Shown here: one piece after another, positions 42,171-52,115 of the stretch | How positions within the stretch are numbered: position 1 is the stretch's first letter | Layout: every line of letters starts with the position of its first letter | Origin: Planctomycetota bacterium | Lineage (GTDB): Bacteria; Planctomycetota; Planctomycetia; Pirellulales; Lacipirellulaceae | DNA: 64,000 nt | Reading direction: 5' to 3' | Assembly: GCA_029259915.1 (NCBI GenBank) | Contig: JAJDED010000053.1 | Coordinates: forward strand, 1 to 64,000 | The notes under the pieces: generated by a model | The model's input: only the letters and a program-made list of their open reading frames with translations | Database searches by the model: none | What the model was told of the DNA's origin: nothing | Position numbers and translations under genes: made by a program

Positions 42171-43514
42171 CGGATTCAGCGAAATCTTCTTCTTGATCTC
42201 CGCCTTGAGCTGCTCCAGCACCGAATCCTTGTCCGTGTTTTCCAGAATCTGAGTCACCACTTGCTTCGGCGATTGCTCGCCCCAACTTGCACCATGCTGA
42301 AAATAGTAACGCGCCGCTTGGCCGACGATGAACGAACCATAACCTGCCGCAGCGCCTTGCGGCAACGCGGTCACAATCGTGCCATAGCCAAGCGTCAAAC
42401 CTTTGAAGACCGACGAAGCGTAACTGACCACCGCTTCGCCGAGCATCACCCAGCCCGCCGCTTTGAGGATCGATGCAACCAAATCCCGCGCATTCGCCGT
42501 GGTCACGCGAATACCATAAATGCGTCCCAAATTCGCAACCATCGTCGCGTCGACCGCCGTTCCGCCCAAGACGTCAATCACGGCGCCCGGATTGAGCGCA
42601 ACAGCCAGCGACTTCATCACGGCATAGCTCCACACAGTTTTCGCCGCTTTCGATTCTCGCATTTGCACCCGCAGCGCGCCCATCCGATCGCTCTTGTCGG
42701 CGGCAAACATGGCGGCGTTCAGTGCGATCAGGGCTTTGCCATCGGTATCGAGCACTTCGAGAACCCGCGCTCGCAAATCGTCGACCTGCGCAGCCGGCTT
42801 GCGCCATTGGCTTTCCGAAGTGCCGTCGGCCTGCTCCACCACATATTCCACCTCGCGCGGATCGGCGCAGGTGACCATCACGTTTTCCGGCGGAACGATC
42901 CCCGCCAATCGCGGGCCGCGGAATAGCGTCAGCAACTGTTCGACTTCTTCGCGAGCGTAAAGGTCCGACTTATTGAGGACCAACAAAATCGGTTTGTGGC
43001 TGGCGGCAAGTTCCACCAGCGCCGAGAATTCCGTTTCGTTCATATCCGAATCGGTAACAAACAGCACCAAATCGGCCCGCGCTGCCGACTCACGCGCCAA
43101 CACGCCCCGCTCGGCGCCAGCCACTTCGTTCAAACCCGGCGTATCGACCAACACCACCTGCGAATTGGCAAACCCTGGCACGCAATAGCCAATACCGTCA
43201 AACGGCACATGCCAAACGTCTTTGGTCCAACCCCCCTGGACGTTCACCTGCGCAAGCTCGCCACCCACCAACGCATTGATCAGTGCCGACTTGCCCGTGC
43301 TTATTTCGCCAAAGACTACAATCTCCACACGGCCCGATTCCAACTTCTCGGCCATGCCTTCCAGCTCGTCCAAGTCGCGCTGCAATTCGCGCTGTTCTTC
43401 CTCGCTGCAGCCGGCAAACTGCTCGATGGCCTTGCGCACCGAGGCCAGTGCCGCGTGATAATCTTCCTCGTGCGGATCGGAATTACCTTTCGATCGTAAA
43501 AGGTCGTCGGTCAT
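42150..43514 (-). CDS. Dynamin-like/Era-type GTPase with DUF697 tail
   Basis: The G domain has VVFGEISTGKSALINALVGG (G1, near residue 65), VLVDTPGLNEVAGAERG (G3), LLVLNKSDLY (G4), and a later AKA-type pair. The first 50 residues form a helical bundle. The C-terminal part has two hydrophobic helices (VIDVLGGTAVDATMVANLGR, LVASILKAAGWVMLGEAVVS), the DUF697 pattern. Such proteins may act on membranes or cell division in bacteria. It overlaps by 4 bp a second GTPase gene. Its last residues VRSED come from a repeat. Confidence 0.85.
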   Translation of the reverse strand: MTDDLLRSKGNSDPHEEDYHAALASVRKAIEQFAGCSEEEQRELQRDLDELEGMAEKLESGRVEIVVFGEISTGKSALINALVGGELAQVNVQGGWTKDVWHVPFDGIGYCVPGFANSQVVLVDTPGLNEVAGAERGVLARESAARADLVLFVTDSDMNETEFSALVELAASHKPILLVLNKSDLYAREEVEQLLTLFRGPRLAGIVPPENVMVTCADPREVEYVVEQADGTSESQWRKPAAQVDDLRARVLEVLDTDGKALIALNAAMFAADKSDRMGALRVQMRESKAAKTVWSYAVMKSLAVALNPGAVIDVLGGTAVDATMVANLGRIYGIRVTTANARDLVASILKAAGWVMLGEAVVSYASSVFKGLTLGYGTIVTALPQGAAAGYGSFIVGQAARYYFQHGASWGEQSPKQVVTQILENTDKDSVLEQLKAEIKKKISLNPYVRSED

Positions 43515-45076
43515 GGTCGCTCCTCGTCAGCGGGAGAGTCGATTTCGTGACGACCCAATTGGATAAGCTTGCGCAACACGTCGGGCTGCGTAAGCTGTTG
43601 CCATTGATCGCGGGCAAGCTCGGCAAGCCCACTACCGGAAGGTTTCATCTCCTGCTGGAAATAAACCACAAACACTCGGCCAATCCAGCGTGTGAGCAGC
43701 GCCTGAACCAAACCCTGAATCAGCCCGCCGGCAAGCGTGCCAATGCCGGGGACTGTCTTCAGCATCGAAGCCACGCCACTCGCCACTGCGGGCGTTGCGG
43801 CAGTCGCACCGATCATTGCCACCAGGTTTTTTCCTAATTGCTCCAGTAATTTGGTAATCGTGTCGGCATCGATCGGCTGTTGATACACACGCGCCAGATC
43901 GAGCACCATTTTTACTGTGATTGCACTGCCGCCTGCCAAATCCAACAGCGGAATCGGATTCACACCCGCCGCACTTCCGGCAGCCCACATGTGTCGGCTG
44001 ATGATCTCATCAGCCCGCGCGTCGAGCACTGCCCGCACATGATCTTTCGCTTCGTCGACTAACGCACGCGACTGCAACAGCAGATTTGCCAACAGCAACT
44101 CGCGGCCATCCTGCTGCACGATTTGCATCATCCGCTCGGCAAGCTGCCGAACGTCGGGAGGAAGCTCGATCTGTTCTTCCGCTTCGGTGCCATCGGCGGC
44201 AACGTGTACGCGTGTGCGCGAAGCGGCACGCGAGCGCACCGCCACCACCTCGGCACCCGTGCTTTTGGACAACTGATCGGTAATCTGCCGCAACAATCGC
44301 TGTTGGTCGTCGGCGTCGTACCAATCTTCTTTATTCAAACAGACAACCAATCGTTTTTCCATCGCGGAAAGTTGCCGAGCCAACTCAACTTCATAATCTT
44401 TCAGCGGACCGTCGACCACAAGCAAAACCAGGTCGGCATTTTTCGCGGCCGCCGCGGCTTCGGCGGCCCGACTTTCGCCCCGCACTTCGGCCAGCCCCGG
44501 CGTATCGACCAGCACCACCTCGTCACTCCCCGGCCAAGGAATTTCGCTCCGCATCGAAGTCGTGCCACCCACCACGTCCGACGCAAACACGGGCCGACCG
44601 GCCAGCGCGTTGAGCAACGTCGACTTCCCGCTGGAGATAGTCCCAAACGCCACGATCTCCAAACGACAAGCCGACTGCTTCGTTTCCAGCGCCTGCAAAC
44701 CGTGCACGATTTCTTCGCGCAGCGGGTCCGAGACATTCTCGCCGCCCGCGAAACCTCGACTGGTCGCAAGATTCTCAGCAAGCTCCGCCCGCTGCTGGGC
44801 GGCCGACATTTGACTCGGATTTTTCTTGCGCCGCGCAACACGGCGATGTTTGCCCAGCGTATTTCGCCACAATCGCCCCAACACCCAAATCGAAAGAGCC
44901 GCCAGCAGCACGGCCCCCAATCCGATGGCCCCCAGATACCAAGCCGCCAACTGCGGATGTTTTTCCGCCAGCCGCTCGTAACTAACCACCGTCGGCAGCC
45001 ACACCACAAACAAGTATCCGACCAATGCCAGATAAGCGACGAGCAGAAAAGTGAACCGACGTGGAAACATGGTCAT
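43511..45076 (-). CDS. Membrane-anchored GTPase with DUF697 tail
   Basis: Two N-terminal membrane helices (FTFLLVAYLALVGYLFVVWL and LGAIGLGAVLLAALSIWVLG) precede a G domain with VAFGTISSGKSTLLNALAGR, VLVDTPGLAEVRGESRAAEA and VVCLNKEDWYDADDQQ. The C-terminal half has glycine-rich hydrophobic helices (LIGATAATPAV-type, PGIGTLAGGLIQGLVQALL). The TTG at 45088 is the longest start; ATG 45076 or 45070 is more likely. It makes a pair with the neighbouring cytosolic GTPase, and the two G domains are clear paralogs. Membrane remodelling is a reasonable hypothesis. Confidence 0.85.
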   Translation of the reverse strand: MTMFPRRFTFLLVAYLALVGYLFVVWLPTVVSYERLAEKHPQLAAWYLGAIGLGAVLLAALSIWVLGRLWRNTLGKHRRVARRKKNPSQMSAAQQRAELAENLATSRGFAGGENVSDPLREEIVHGLQALETKQSACRLEIVAFGTISSGKSTLLNALAGRPVFASDVVGGTTSMRSEIPWPGSDEVVLVDTPGLAEVRGESRAAEAAAAAKNADLVLLVVDGPLKDYEVELARQLSAMEKRLVVCLNKEDWYDADDQQRLLRQITDQLSKSTGAEVVAVRSRAASRTRVHVAADGTEAEEQIELPPDVRQLAERMMQIVQQDGRELLLANLLLQSRALVDEAKDHVRAVLDARADEIISRHMWAAGSAAGVNPIPLLDLAGGSAITVKMVLDLARVYQQPIDADTITKLLEQLGKNLVAMIGATAATPAVASGVASMLKTVPGIGTLAGGLIQGLVQALLTRWIGRVFVVYFQQEMKPSGSGLAELARDQWQQLTQPDVLRKLIQLGRHEIDSPADEERP

Positions 45077-45444
45077 AAAGAACCGCAATAAATAGTTATT
45101 AGGCCCAGCGGGCCGAAAAATCCCTAGCCGGTGGTGTCAACCACCGGATGGAATGGACCATACCGTGGTAGGCCCAGCGGGCCGACACATCTGCCGAACA
45201 CCGTTTTGTACCAGCCCTTCGGGCTTGTTTGTATTTCAACGGCATATCAACGCGATCAAACAAAATGTAAGTCCTGCACCATTATAGAGTTTCAGCGTAT
45301 CGCCCGCTGCGGGGGTGGGTCATCCTCAAAAAACTGGCATAAACCCTTGCAGGATGTTTATAGAATCGCTAATGTGTACACCCGTATACATCTTAAGCTT
45401 GTGCTTTTCATGCTTGAATTCTGATCTCGTTGGGAGACTTTGCG
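45077..45444. other. Divergent spacer GTPase/recQ with an 80-bp repeat
   Basis: The 368-bp gap holds a repeat at 45124-45232 (see next entry) and then about 200 bp with no clear structure. Both promoters must be here. No small gene is convincing. Confidence 0.55.
45124..45232 (+). repeat. gccggtggtgtcaaccaccgg repeat, copy 1
   Basis: agccggtggtgtcaaccacc then ggatggaatggaccatac ... gccgacacatctgccgaaca. The reverse complement of 53201-53283 matches it for about 80 bp. It contains a hairpin (ccggtggtgtcaaccaccgg, 10-bp stem region) and the further hairpin agcccttcgggct at about 45212-45225. Confidence 0.85.
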
Positions 45445-47652
45445 TTGTCCGCCGCCTTGGATTCGTCGCCGACCAACCAATCCGCTGCCACGATGGATGC
45501 CGTCCGCGACGTGGTGCGCCGACAATGGGGCTTCACGTCCTTTCGGCCCTTGCAGAAGGAAGCGATCGAAAGCGTCCTCGCCGGGCGCGATTCGGTCGTG
45601 GTGCTCCCCACCGGTGGTGGCAAAAGTCTTTGCTTTCAAGCGCCCGCCTGTTGCATGGATGGCGTAGCCGTGGTGGTCTCGCCGCTGATTGCGTTGATGA
45701 AAGACCAGATCGACGCGCTGCACGAAAACGGCATCCCCGCCGCGTTTTTCAATAGCACGCTCTCCTGGAACGAAAAAAAAGATGTTGTCGACCAGATGCG
45801 CGCCGGCAAACTAAAACTGCTCTACCTGGCCCCCGAGAGTTTGTTGACCGACGAAATGTTCAGCGTGCTGCAGTCGGTGCAAGTTTCGCTAATTGCGATC
45901 GACGAAGCCCACTGCATCAGCAGTTGGGGCCACGATTTTCGCCCCGAGTACCGCGGGCTCAAAGTTCTCAAAAAACGCTTCCCCGGAGTTGCCCTCCACG
46001 CCTACACGGCAACCGCCACCGAACGCGTCAGGCAAGACATCGCCACGCAACTATCGTTGGAAGAGCCGGAAATGCTTGTCGGTTCGTTCGATCGGCCGAA
46101 CCTTTTTTACCGGCTCGAGCAACGCTGCGGAGGCTTCGGCCAAATCGTGGAAGTGGTCGATCGGCATCCCAACGAGTCGGGCATCATTTACTGCATCACA
46201 CGCAAAGACGTGGAAAAAACGGCCGCAGCATTGAAAACCTTGGGCTATCGAACCGCACCCTACCACGCGGGACTGGATGCCCGCACACGCAAGAAAAACC
46301 AAGAAGCGTTTCTCACGGAGCAGGTCGACATCATCGTCGCCACGGTGGCGTTTGGCATGGGCATCGATAAGTCGAACGTCCGCTACGTTGTCCACACCGG
46401 CATGCCCAAGTCGCTCGAAGCTTATCAACAAGAGTCGGGCCGCGCCGGTCGCGATGGCCTCGAAGCGGAGTGCTGTCTGATCTACTCCGCCGGCGACGTG
46501 ATGCGCTGGAAACAACTCATCAAACAATCCGACACCGGTTACGAACAGGCCATGGCCGCGCTCGATGGCATCGACCGCTTTTGCAACACTCTGCGTTGCC
46601 GACACCAACTATTGCTCGAGCATTTTGGCCAATCCCTCGATCAGTCCGACTGCCAGGCATGCGATGTTTGTTTGGGGCAGCTTGACGAAGTCGACGAGCC
46701 GCTCGTCGTTGCCCAAAAAATCCTCTCCTGCATCGCCCGATTGGAGCAACAGTTTGGTGGCGACTATACGGCGCAAGTGCTCACCGGATCCCAAGACAAG
46801 CGGATCCTCGTAAAAGGCCACGACAGTCTCAGCACGTATGGCTTGCTGTCGGAACATTCGCATCGCACGGTTCGCAATTGGATCGAGCAACTTGTGGGCC
46901 AAAACTGCGCAGAAAAGTACGGCGAATACAATCAACTGCAAATCACCGAGTTGGGCCGACAAGTCCTTCGCGGCAAACACACGCCGCAACTTCTGCAACC
47001 GGCGCCAGAATCCAAAAAATCTTCCCGCAAGAGCGACCCTGCTTCATGGGAAGGTGTCGACCGCGGGTTGTTCGAATCGCTCCGCGATTTACGCAAGCAA
47101 ATCGCCACAGAAAAAGGTGTGCCCGCCTACATCGTCTTCGGCGATGCCACGCTGCGCGACATGGCGCGTCGCCGGCCTTCGACTCAGGAGAGTTTTCTCG
47201 AAACGCATGGCGTCGGACAAAAAAAGTGGGCCGACTACGGCAACCAATTCCTGGCATCGATTACCGACTACTGCCAGCAGCAGGGGTTAGCCATGGACGT
47301 GGCGCCGACCGAAACTCCACAACCGCAACGAACCCCGAAGCTAAACGCTTCGGCAATCGTGGCGTTCCCCCTGTTCAAAGCGGGAAAATCCATCGCGGAA
47401 GTCGCCCAACAGCTGTCCCGAGCCGAGTCGACCGTGTGCGGCTACCTCCAACAGTTCATCCAACAGGAGGAAATCACCGACCCCTCGCCGTGGGTCGACA
47501 CGGCAACAGCCACCCGCGTGCGAGAAGCCATCGACGCGGTCGGCAACGAACGCCTAAAACCCATTTTCGATCACCTCGCCGAAGAAGTCCCCTACGAACA
47601 AATCCGCATCGTCGCCAATTGCTTGCAACAGGCGCTAGGGACTAGTTGCTAG
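45445..47652 (+). CDS. recQ: ATP-dependent DNA helicase RecQ
   Basis: RecQ unwinds DNA 3'-5' in repair and recombination. Motifs: FRPLQKEAIESVLAGRDSVV (motif 0), VLPTGGGKSLCFQAPA (I), AIDEAHCISSWGHDFRPEY (II), TATATERVRQDIA (III), and GRAGRDGLEAECCLIY (VI). The zinc site CRHQLLLEHFG ... CQACDVC is intact, followed by a winged-helix part, an HRDC domain (LRDLRKQIATEKGVPAYIVF) and a helicase-C-terminal helix-turn-helix. Start: TTG 45445 has GGGAG eight bases upstream and is preferred; TTG 45430 and ATG 45493 are alternatives. The stop lies inside a palindrome. Confidence 0.93.
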   Translation: MSAALDSSPTNQSAATMDAVRDVVRRQWGFTSFRPLQKEAIESVLAGRDSVVVLPTGGGKSLCFQAPACCMDGVAVVVSPLIALMKDQIDALHENGIPAAFFNSTLSWNEKKDVVDQMRAGKLKLLYLAPESLLTDEMFSVLQSVQVSLIAIDEAHCISSWGHDFRPEYRGLKVLKKRFPGVALHAYTATATERVRQDIATQLSLEEPEMLVGSFDRPNLFYRLEQRCGGFGQIVEVVDRHPNESGIIYCITRKDVEKTAAALKTLGYRTAPYHAGLDARTRKKNQEAFLTEQVDIIVATVAFGMGIDKSNVRYVVHTGMPKSLEAYQQESGRAGRDGLEAECCLIYSAGDVMRWKQLIKQSDTGYEQAMAALDGIDRFCNTLRCRHQLLLEHFGQSLDQSDCQACDVCLGQLDEVDEPLVVAQKILSCIARLEQQFGGDYTAQVLTGSQDKRILVKGHDSLSTYGLLSEHSHRTVRNWIEQLVGQNCAEKYGEYNQLQITELGRQVLRGKHTPQLLQPAPESKKSSRKSDPASWEGVDRGLFESLRDLRKQIATEKGVPAYIVFGDATLRDMARRRPSTQESFLETHGVGQKKWADYGNQFLASITDYCQQQGLAMDVAPTETPQPQRTPKLNASAIVAFPLFKAGKSIAEVAQQLSRAESTVCGYLQQFIQQEEITDPSPWVDTATATRVREAIDAVGNERLKPIFDHLAEEVPYEQIRIVANCLQQALGTSC

Positions 47653-47701
47653 GCGCTAGCAACTAGCACCCAGCAACTAACAACTAGCAACTAGCAACTC
47701 T
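47632..47701. repeat. Palindrome ctagttgctag/ctagcaactag with 7-nt words, at the recQ end
   Basis: ctagttgctag (47642-47652) and ctagcaactag (47656-47666) are exact reverse complements; the recQ stop TAG is the last triplet of the left arm. The words ctagcaa and caactaa continue to about 47701, close to the end of the convergent VWA gene. Confidence 0.8.
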
Positions 47702-47703
47702 CA

Positions 47704-49983
47704 TCAAACCAGCCCCCAACGTTTCCGCAGCCACCATTCGCTGCCGAGTAGGCCCACCATCGCCAGCAACACAGGCCAGGTGTCCCAGAGCGAGCGCTGG
47801 CGCACCATTTCTTCTTCGAATTCTTCGGTTCGCGATTTCAGTTGTTCGAGCAGTTGGGGCAGTTCCTCGGGCGACAATCCCGCGCCGCCAAACTCTGCGG
47901 TGAGGTTGGCCAGCGAAGCCATCAGGGTCGGTTCCGCGGCGGGTTGGTCGAGTTCCATGTCGCGGTCGGGAACGGTAAACCGCGCGGTGGTCGTACCCAC
48001 AAGTTTGCCGGCAACCGTCGCGGAGAGCGTCACCCGATAATCGCCCGGGACCGAGGTATTTTGGAAACTCCCGGTAAAGTCTTCCCCCCGCGCCACGGGG
48101 CGAATCCTTTCGACGGCACCCTCGGGGTTTTCAACCTGTACATCAAAAATCGCGTCGGCCAGCGGTTCGCGTTGCTCGTTTTGCGCACCAAGCGAAAAAT
48201 CGAGTCGGCTCCCCCGCTGTGTGCGACGCCCATCAAGCCGCACCCAAACCGATTGCCCCTCGGCATCGTCCTTGCGCGCAAGCCACAAAACCAATTGCCG
48301 CCAAAACCTATGCTGCATTTCGCCGAACCCTTCCATCTGCCAACGCCACGTGGAATCGATCGCCAGCGCTGCCGTCCGTCCATTGCCCCATGCGCCAACC
48401 ACCAACAAGGGCCAGCGCCGGGCATCGTCCGATTCGGCAAGAACTTGGGCATTGGGGCTTAGCATGGAACGCTGAAACCGATTCGCACCATCCAACGCCG
48501 GCAGATTTTTGAAATCGAAACGCGTGTTCGAGTTTTCACTGAAACGAAGAATCGAATGCACCTCGCCCCTTTGCGCGACCGGGACCAATCGCAGCGGACC
48601 GGCCACGTGCATGTCTTGCCGTGGCGGTTCGCCAAAATTTTGCCGTTCCGCCATTCCCATCAGAATGGGCAACACCTTTTCCAGCGGAGAATTCCGAAAC
48701 CCGCCCGGCCCAAAACTATGAAACCCGCCCAACATCGCCAACCCGGCACCCTGATCGACGTCGTCGGCAATCTTTTGCCAAGAGTCTTTATCGAGTGCCG
48801 TGACGTCGACGTTGCCCAACAAATACACATCCGCTTGTGCTTCGGTAAGCTGCGGACGAATATCAAGCCGTTGGCGACGATAGTTCAACATGTCGTAGCG
48901 AACATTGATGTCGGCATGCGGCGCCAGCGCTCCACGAACAAATCGTGGTTCGATCCCCGGTCCGCCACCAATCCGTGATGCGCCAGCCAGATACATGACG
49001 TTCACTCCGCCTTTGAGAACCGTCACAAACGTGCTTTGCGAATTGTTGGCGGTCGCCAATTCGCCTTCGGGCGATTCGATCCGCACGGTCACCTTATATT
49101 CACCCGGCTGCAAGGGTGTATGAGAAAGCGTCACCGGAACCCGCCGCTTGCTGCTGGAGACTTGCAAAGGCTGCGTGTCGACCACTTCCATCTCGCCGTC
49201 GGGCGTTTCCCACAACAGTTGGACCTTGAACGATTGATTCACGTAGCCATCGGCACCGATCGAAGCCTGGATCTTCGCCGGCGTTTCGGCAAACACCACG
49301 TCGCTGGCCAAAAGATCGTCCACGCGCAAATCCGACTGCAATCCCAACGCCGGTTTACCAAAAGTAAACGTGTAAAGCGGAATCTGGTCGTTCGCCAACC
49401 GTCGTACACTCGATTGGGGTGGCAAATCACGCGGCGCAAACGCCCGTTGGGCCCCGTCGCTCAGCAACAACACCGCCACAATCCGCTGCCTCGCCTCGCG
49501 CTGCAAAACATCGTCCAATGCCGAGCCCAAGGCCGACTGCGCTCCGACCGGCTCCTCCGCAAGTTCGACCTGCCCCGAGGTCACGCTCACCGGCGAAGTC
49601 AATTCGTCGAACGTGTAAAACTTCAAATCCCAAGACTCGCCTAGCTCGTCCCATTGATCGCTCGTCGCATCGAGAGTGTTTCGCAAATCGCTCCAGCGCG
49701 ACACGTCGCCGATCGAATCGGTTATCTGCATACTCCGCGAACTGTCGGCCAACACCACCAGCGAACCGGGCAGCTTGCGCGTTGTGATCATCACCAACGT
49801 CGGTCGCAACATCACCAAAAACAGTAACAACGCCGTCCCCCCCCGCAATGCAAGCAGAGTCAGCCGGCGGCGACGCGGCAACTTCCGACCCGCCGGACCC
49901 ACCCACAGCGCAAGCACCAGCAGCGCGACCACGCCGACCATAAACCAAACACCGCCGACAGGTTGCACGCCCCACGTGTTCAT
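47704..49983 (-). CDS. Membrane protein with VWA-like and glutamine-amidotransferase-like domains
   Basis: The last gene of the MoxR operon. Residues 1-80 carry two membrane helices (WFMVGVVALLVLALWVGPAG, LLALRGGTALLLFLVMLRPT); a VWA-like domain follows (SLVVLADSSRSMQITD), then beta domains and a class I amidotransferase-like region (VNVMYLAGASRIGGGPGIEP, LAMLGGFHSFGPGGFRNSPL). The C-terminal helix LLAMVGLLGSEWWLRKRWGL anchors it again. Such proteins occur as the third member of BatA-type clusters in planctomycetes. I preferred ATG 49983 (MNTWGVQPVGGVWF), which overlaps the upstream gene by 4 bp; the longest frame starts 25 codons earlier. Confidence 0.85.
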   Translation of the reverse strand: MNTWGVQPVGGVWFMVGVVALLVLALWVGPAGRKLPRRRRLTLLALRGGTALLLFLVMLRPTLVMITTRKLPGSLVVLADSSRSMQITDSIGDVSRWSDLRNTLDATSDQWDELGESWDLKFYTFDELTSPVSVTSGQVELAEEPVGAQSALGSALDDVLQREARQRIVAVLLLSDGAQRAFAPRDLPPQSSVRRLANDQIPLYTFTFGKPALGLQSDLRVDDLLASDVVFAETPAKIQASIGADGYVNQSFKVQLLWETPDGEMEVVDTQPLQVSSSKRRVPVTLSHTPLQPGEYKVTVRIESPEGELATANNSQSTFVTVLKGGVNVMYLAGASRIGGGPGIEPRFVRGALAPHADINVRYDMLNYRRQRLDIRPQLTEAQADVYLLGNVDVTALDKDSWQKIADDVDQGAGLAMLGGFHSFGPGGFRNSPLEKVLPILMGMAERQNFGEPPRQDMHVAGPLRLVPVAQRGEVHSILRFSENSNTRFDFKNLPALDGANRFQRSMLSPNAQVLAESDDARRWPLLVVGAWGNGRTAALAIDSTWRWQMEGFGEMQHRFWRQLVLWLARKDDAEGQSVWVRLDGRRTQRGSRLDFSLGAQNEQREPLADAIFDVQVENPEGAVERIRPVARGEDFTGSFQNTSVPGDYRVTLSATVAGKLVGTTTARFTVPDRDMELDQPAAEPTLMASLANLTAEFGGAGLSPEELPQLLEQLKSRTEEFEEEMVRQRSLWDTWPVLLAMVGLLGSEWWLRKRWGLV

Positions 49984-52112
49984 GCTGCCTCCCGATAAAA
50001 GCGGTTCGCCAGCAGATGCTCCGTTCCCCAAACCAGTGCCACCAGCGTTATCGCCCAAGAAAATAATTCCCGACCGCTACGCCCGATGTCCACATACCGC
50101 TGAACATCGTCGAGCGATCGCGCGATTTTCAATTGGTGCGCTGGTAGCGCATCGGTCAACGCTTGTGGATCGACCCGTGCAAGGTTCGTCACATCCGGCG
50201 CGACATTCACGCTAAAACCCAAATCGAGCAGCCGCGACTCGCCTCCCGAAGCAATACGATAATTGCCCAGGTCGCCGGTGGTGCTAATGCCAATCGTTTC
50301 CTCGCCCGCAGACAACTTACGGCGAACCGTTTGGCCGCCAGGCAAATAAAGCGCGTAACCGGCAACCCGTTGATGCGCAGCCAGACGCAAGTTCACCGTT
50401 TCACCGGCAAAGAACATGTGCTGCTCGCGCTCGCTTTGTGCCAAATACCCAACCAACTGATTGCTCAAAGCCAAGAAAGGCCACGGCTCGGGCCCCGTGG
50501 GAAGCAGATTCCAAGGCTGCCGACCCTGCGGTTCCATCGGATCGGAAATCGGAGTGGCCAATGTCAACACGCGACCACGGCCCACCGGGCGCTCCAACAA
50601 AGCGGGTTGATTGTTCGCAAACCGGGCGACCACATACGTATCGCCAGCCAAATCGGCAAACTGCCAATACTGCCACACCGGGTAAATTTGCCAAGGAATT
50701 TCCTCCGCATAGTCGCGCAAACCCGACAACGCCGGGTGATCCAATCCGCGTGGGCGCAAATACGTCGCATAGCGCGATCGCAATTCCAACGTCCCCGGCA
50801 ACAACATTTGGGCGCTACTATCATTGAACCCCGCAAGCCGCGCGCGATGCCCCAGAAAAATCCCCACGCCGTTTCCATCATTCGCATAATCGGCCAAAGC
50901 CTTCCACAGTTCGTCAGACAGCGCCGGCGGATCAATCAAACAAACCGCCTGGAAATCCTTGAAATCCACCGCGGTCGCGCCGGCAAATCGCTGGACCGTG
51001 CAAGAAAATCGGCCCTGCTGACGATCGTCGGAAAACGAGGGTTGCAAGGCTTCGCGCAAAAACAGCGCGTCGCGGTTGTGCTCAGCCAGCAACAACACGT
51101 CAGCCGGCGGACGCACTTCGACGGTAAAATAACGCGTGTTGTCCACTTCCAAAGAATCAGACTCGGCAAGTCGCACCGTGCCCTGATGGATTCCCAACGG
51201 AAGATCGCCCAATTCGAAAGTCGCCTCGGCTTGGCCCTTCTCGTCGAACTCCGCAAGTTGTTGCCCTCGCTTCACCGGTTCGCCCACGCCGTTTTCTAAA
51301 GCAACTTCGACCAACGCCGCTTCAGTCGTGCCAACCGCATCGAGCGATACGCGAATTGTCAGCGGCTCGCCGGGCCGCAACGTCGAGTTGCGAATTTCAA
51401 GAGGTGCCAAAGACACGTTACGCACGCCCTCCACGCCAACATCGACCACATAAAGCCGAACGTCGGGCGCTTCGGCCAACAACTGGCCAATGCTTTGCAA
51501 GGCCGACTCGTTCCACGCCGAGGCACTTTGATCGGTAAATAGAAAAACTTCCTGACGATAATCCTCGCGATCCGCAACCAGTTCGACCGCTTCGCGCACC
51601 GCATCTTCCAGCGGTCGCGGATTGCTCTCAGGCGTCAGGGTACGTATTCTCGACTCGGCCGTATTGGCATCGACAACGAACCCGCCCGACATGCGGCTCA
51701 AATCGATCACCGCCACCTGGGCATCCTCGGGCAATTGGCCCACCAACCATTGGGCCATTTCCGTAGCAACTTGTTGGCGCGTCTCGCTTTGATGGACCAC
51801 CTGCATCCGCAGGGAATTATCAACCACCAGCGCAACCGCCAGCGGCGCCCCTTCCTTGCCACGCAAACCGCTCCCCTTGAGCGTCGGACGCGCCAACGCA
51901 ATCGCCAAACCGGCAATCAGCGCACAACGCAAGGCCAACAGCAGCCAATGCCGCAAATTCATCCGACGCCGATTCGCTTCCTGACGACGACGAATAAACT
52001 GCAACGCCGGAAACTCCAACAGACGGGGCTGACGCCGCATCACCAGATGCAAGATCACGGGCACCGCAATCAGCGCTGTCCCCGCCAACAACCATGGCGT
52101 CAAGAAACCCAT
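49980..52112 (-). CDS. BatA/VWA-domain membrane protein
   Basis: The N-terminal BatA domain is clear: MGFLTPWLLAGTALIAVPVI then LHLVMRRQPRLLEFPALQFI and a second helix (LLLALRCALIAGLAIALARP). The VWA domain starts AVALVVDNSLRMQVVHQ with a partial MIDAS motif (DNSLRM; the usual DxSxS is D-N-S-L-R). Ig-like beta domains and a C-terminal helix (GRELFSWAITLVALVWGTEH) follow. With DUF58 and MoxR it should form a membrane complex that prepares or activates exported or metal-containing partners. Confidence 0.87.
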   Translation of the reverse strand: MGFLTPWLLAGTALIAVPVILHLVMRRQPRLLEFPALQFIRRRQEANRRRMNLRHWLLLALRCALIAGLAIALARPTLKGSGLRGKEGAPLAVALVVDNSLRMQVVHQSETRQQVATEMAQWLVGQLPEDAQVAVIDLSRMSGGFVVDANTAESRIRTLTPESNPRPLEDAVREAVELVADREDYRQEVFLFTDQSASAWNESALQSIGQLLAEAPDVRLYVVDVGVEGVRNVSLAPLEIRNSTLRPGEPLTIRVSLDAVGTTEAALVEVALENGVGEPVKRGQQLAEFDEKGQAEATFELGDLPLGIHQGTVRLAESDSLEVDNTRYFTVEVRPPADVLLLAEHNRDALFLREALQPSFSDDRQQGRFSCTVQRFAGATAVDFKDFQAVCLIDPPALSDELWKALADYANDGNGVGIFLGHRARLAGFNDSSAQMLLPGTLELRSRYATYLRPRGLDHPALSGLRDYAEEIPWQIYPVWQYWQFADLAGDTYVVARFANNQPALLERPVGRGRVLTLATPISDPMEPQGRQPWNLLPTGPEPWPFLALSNQLVGYLAQSEREQHMFFAGETVNLRLAAHQRVAGYALYLPGGQTVRRKLSAGEETIGISTTGDLGNYRIASGGESRLLDLGFSVNVAPDVTNLARVDPQALTDALPAHQLKIARSLDDVQRYVDIGRSGRELFSWAITLVALVWGTEHLLANRFYREAA

Positions 52113-52115
52113 TCG

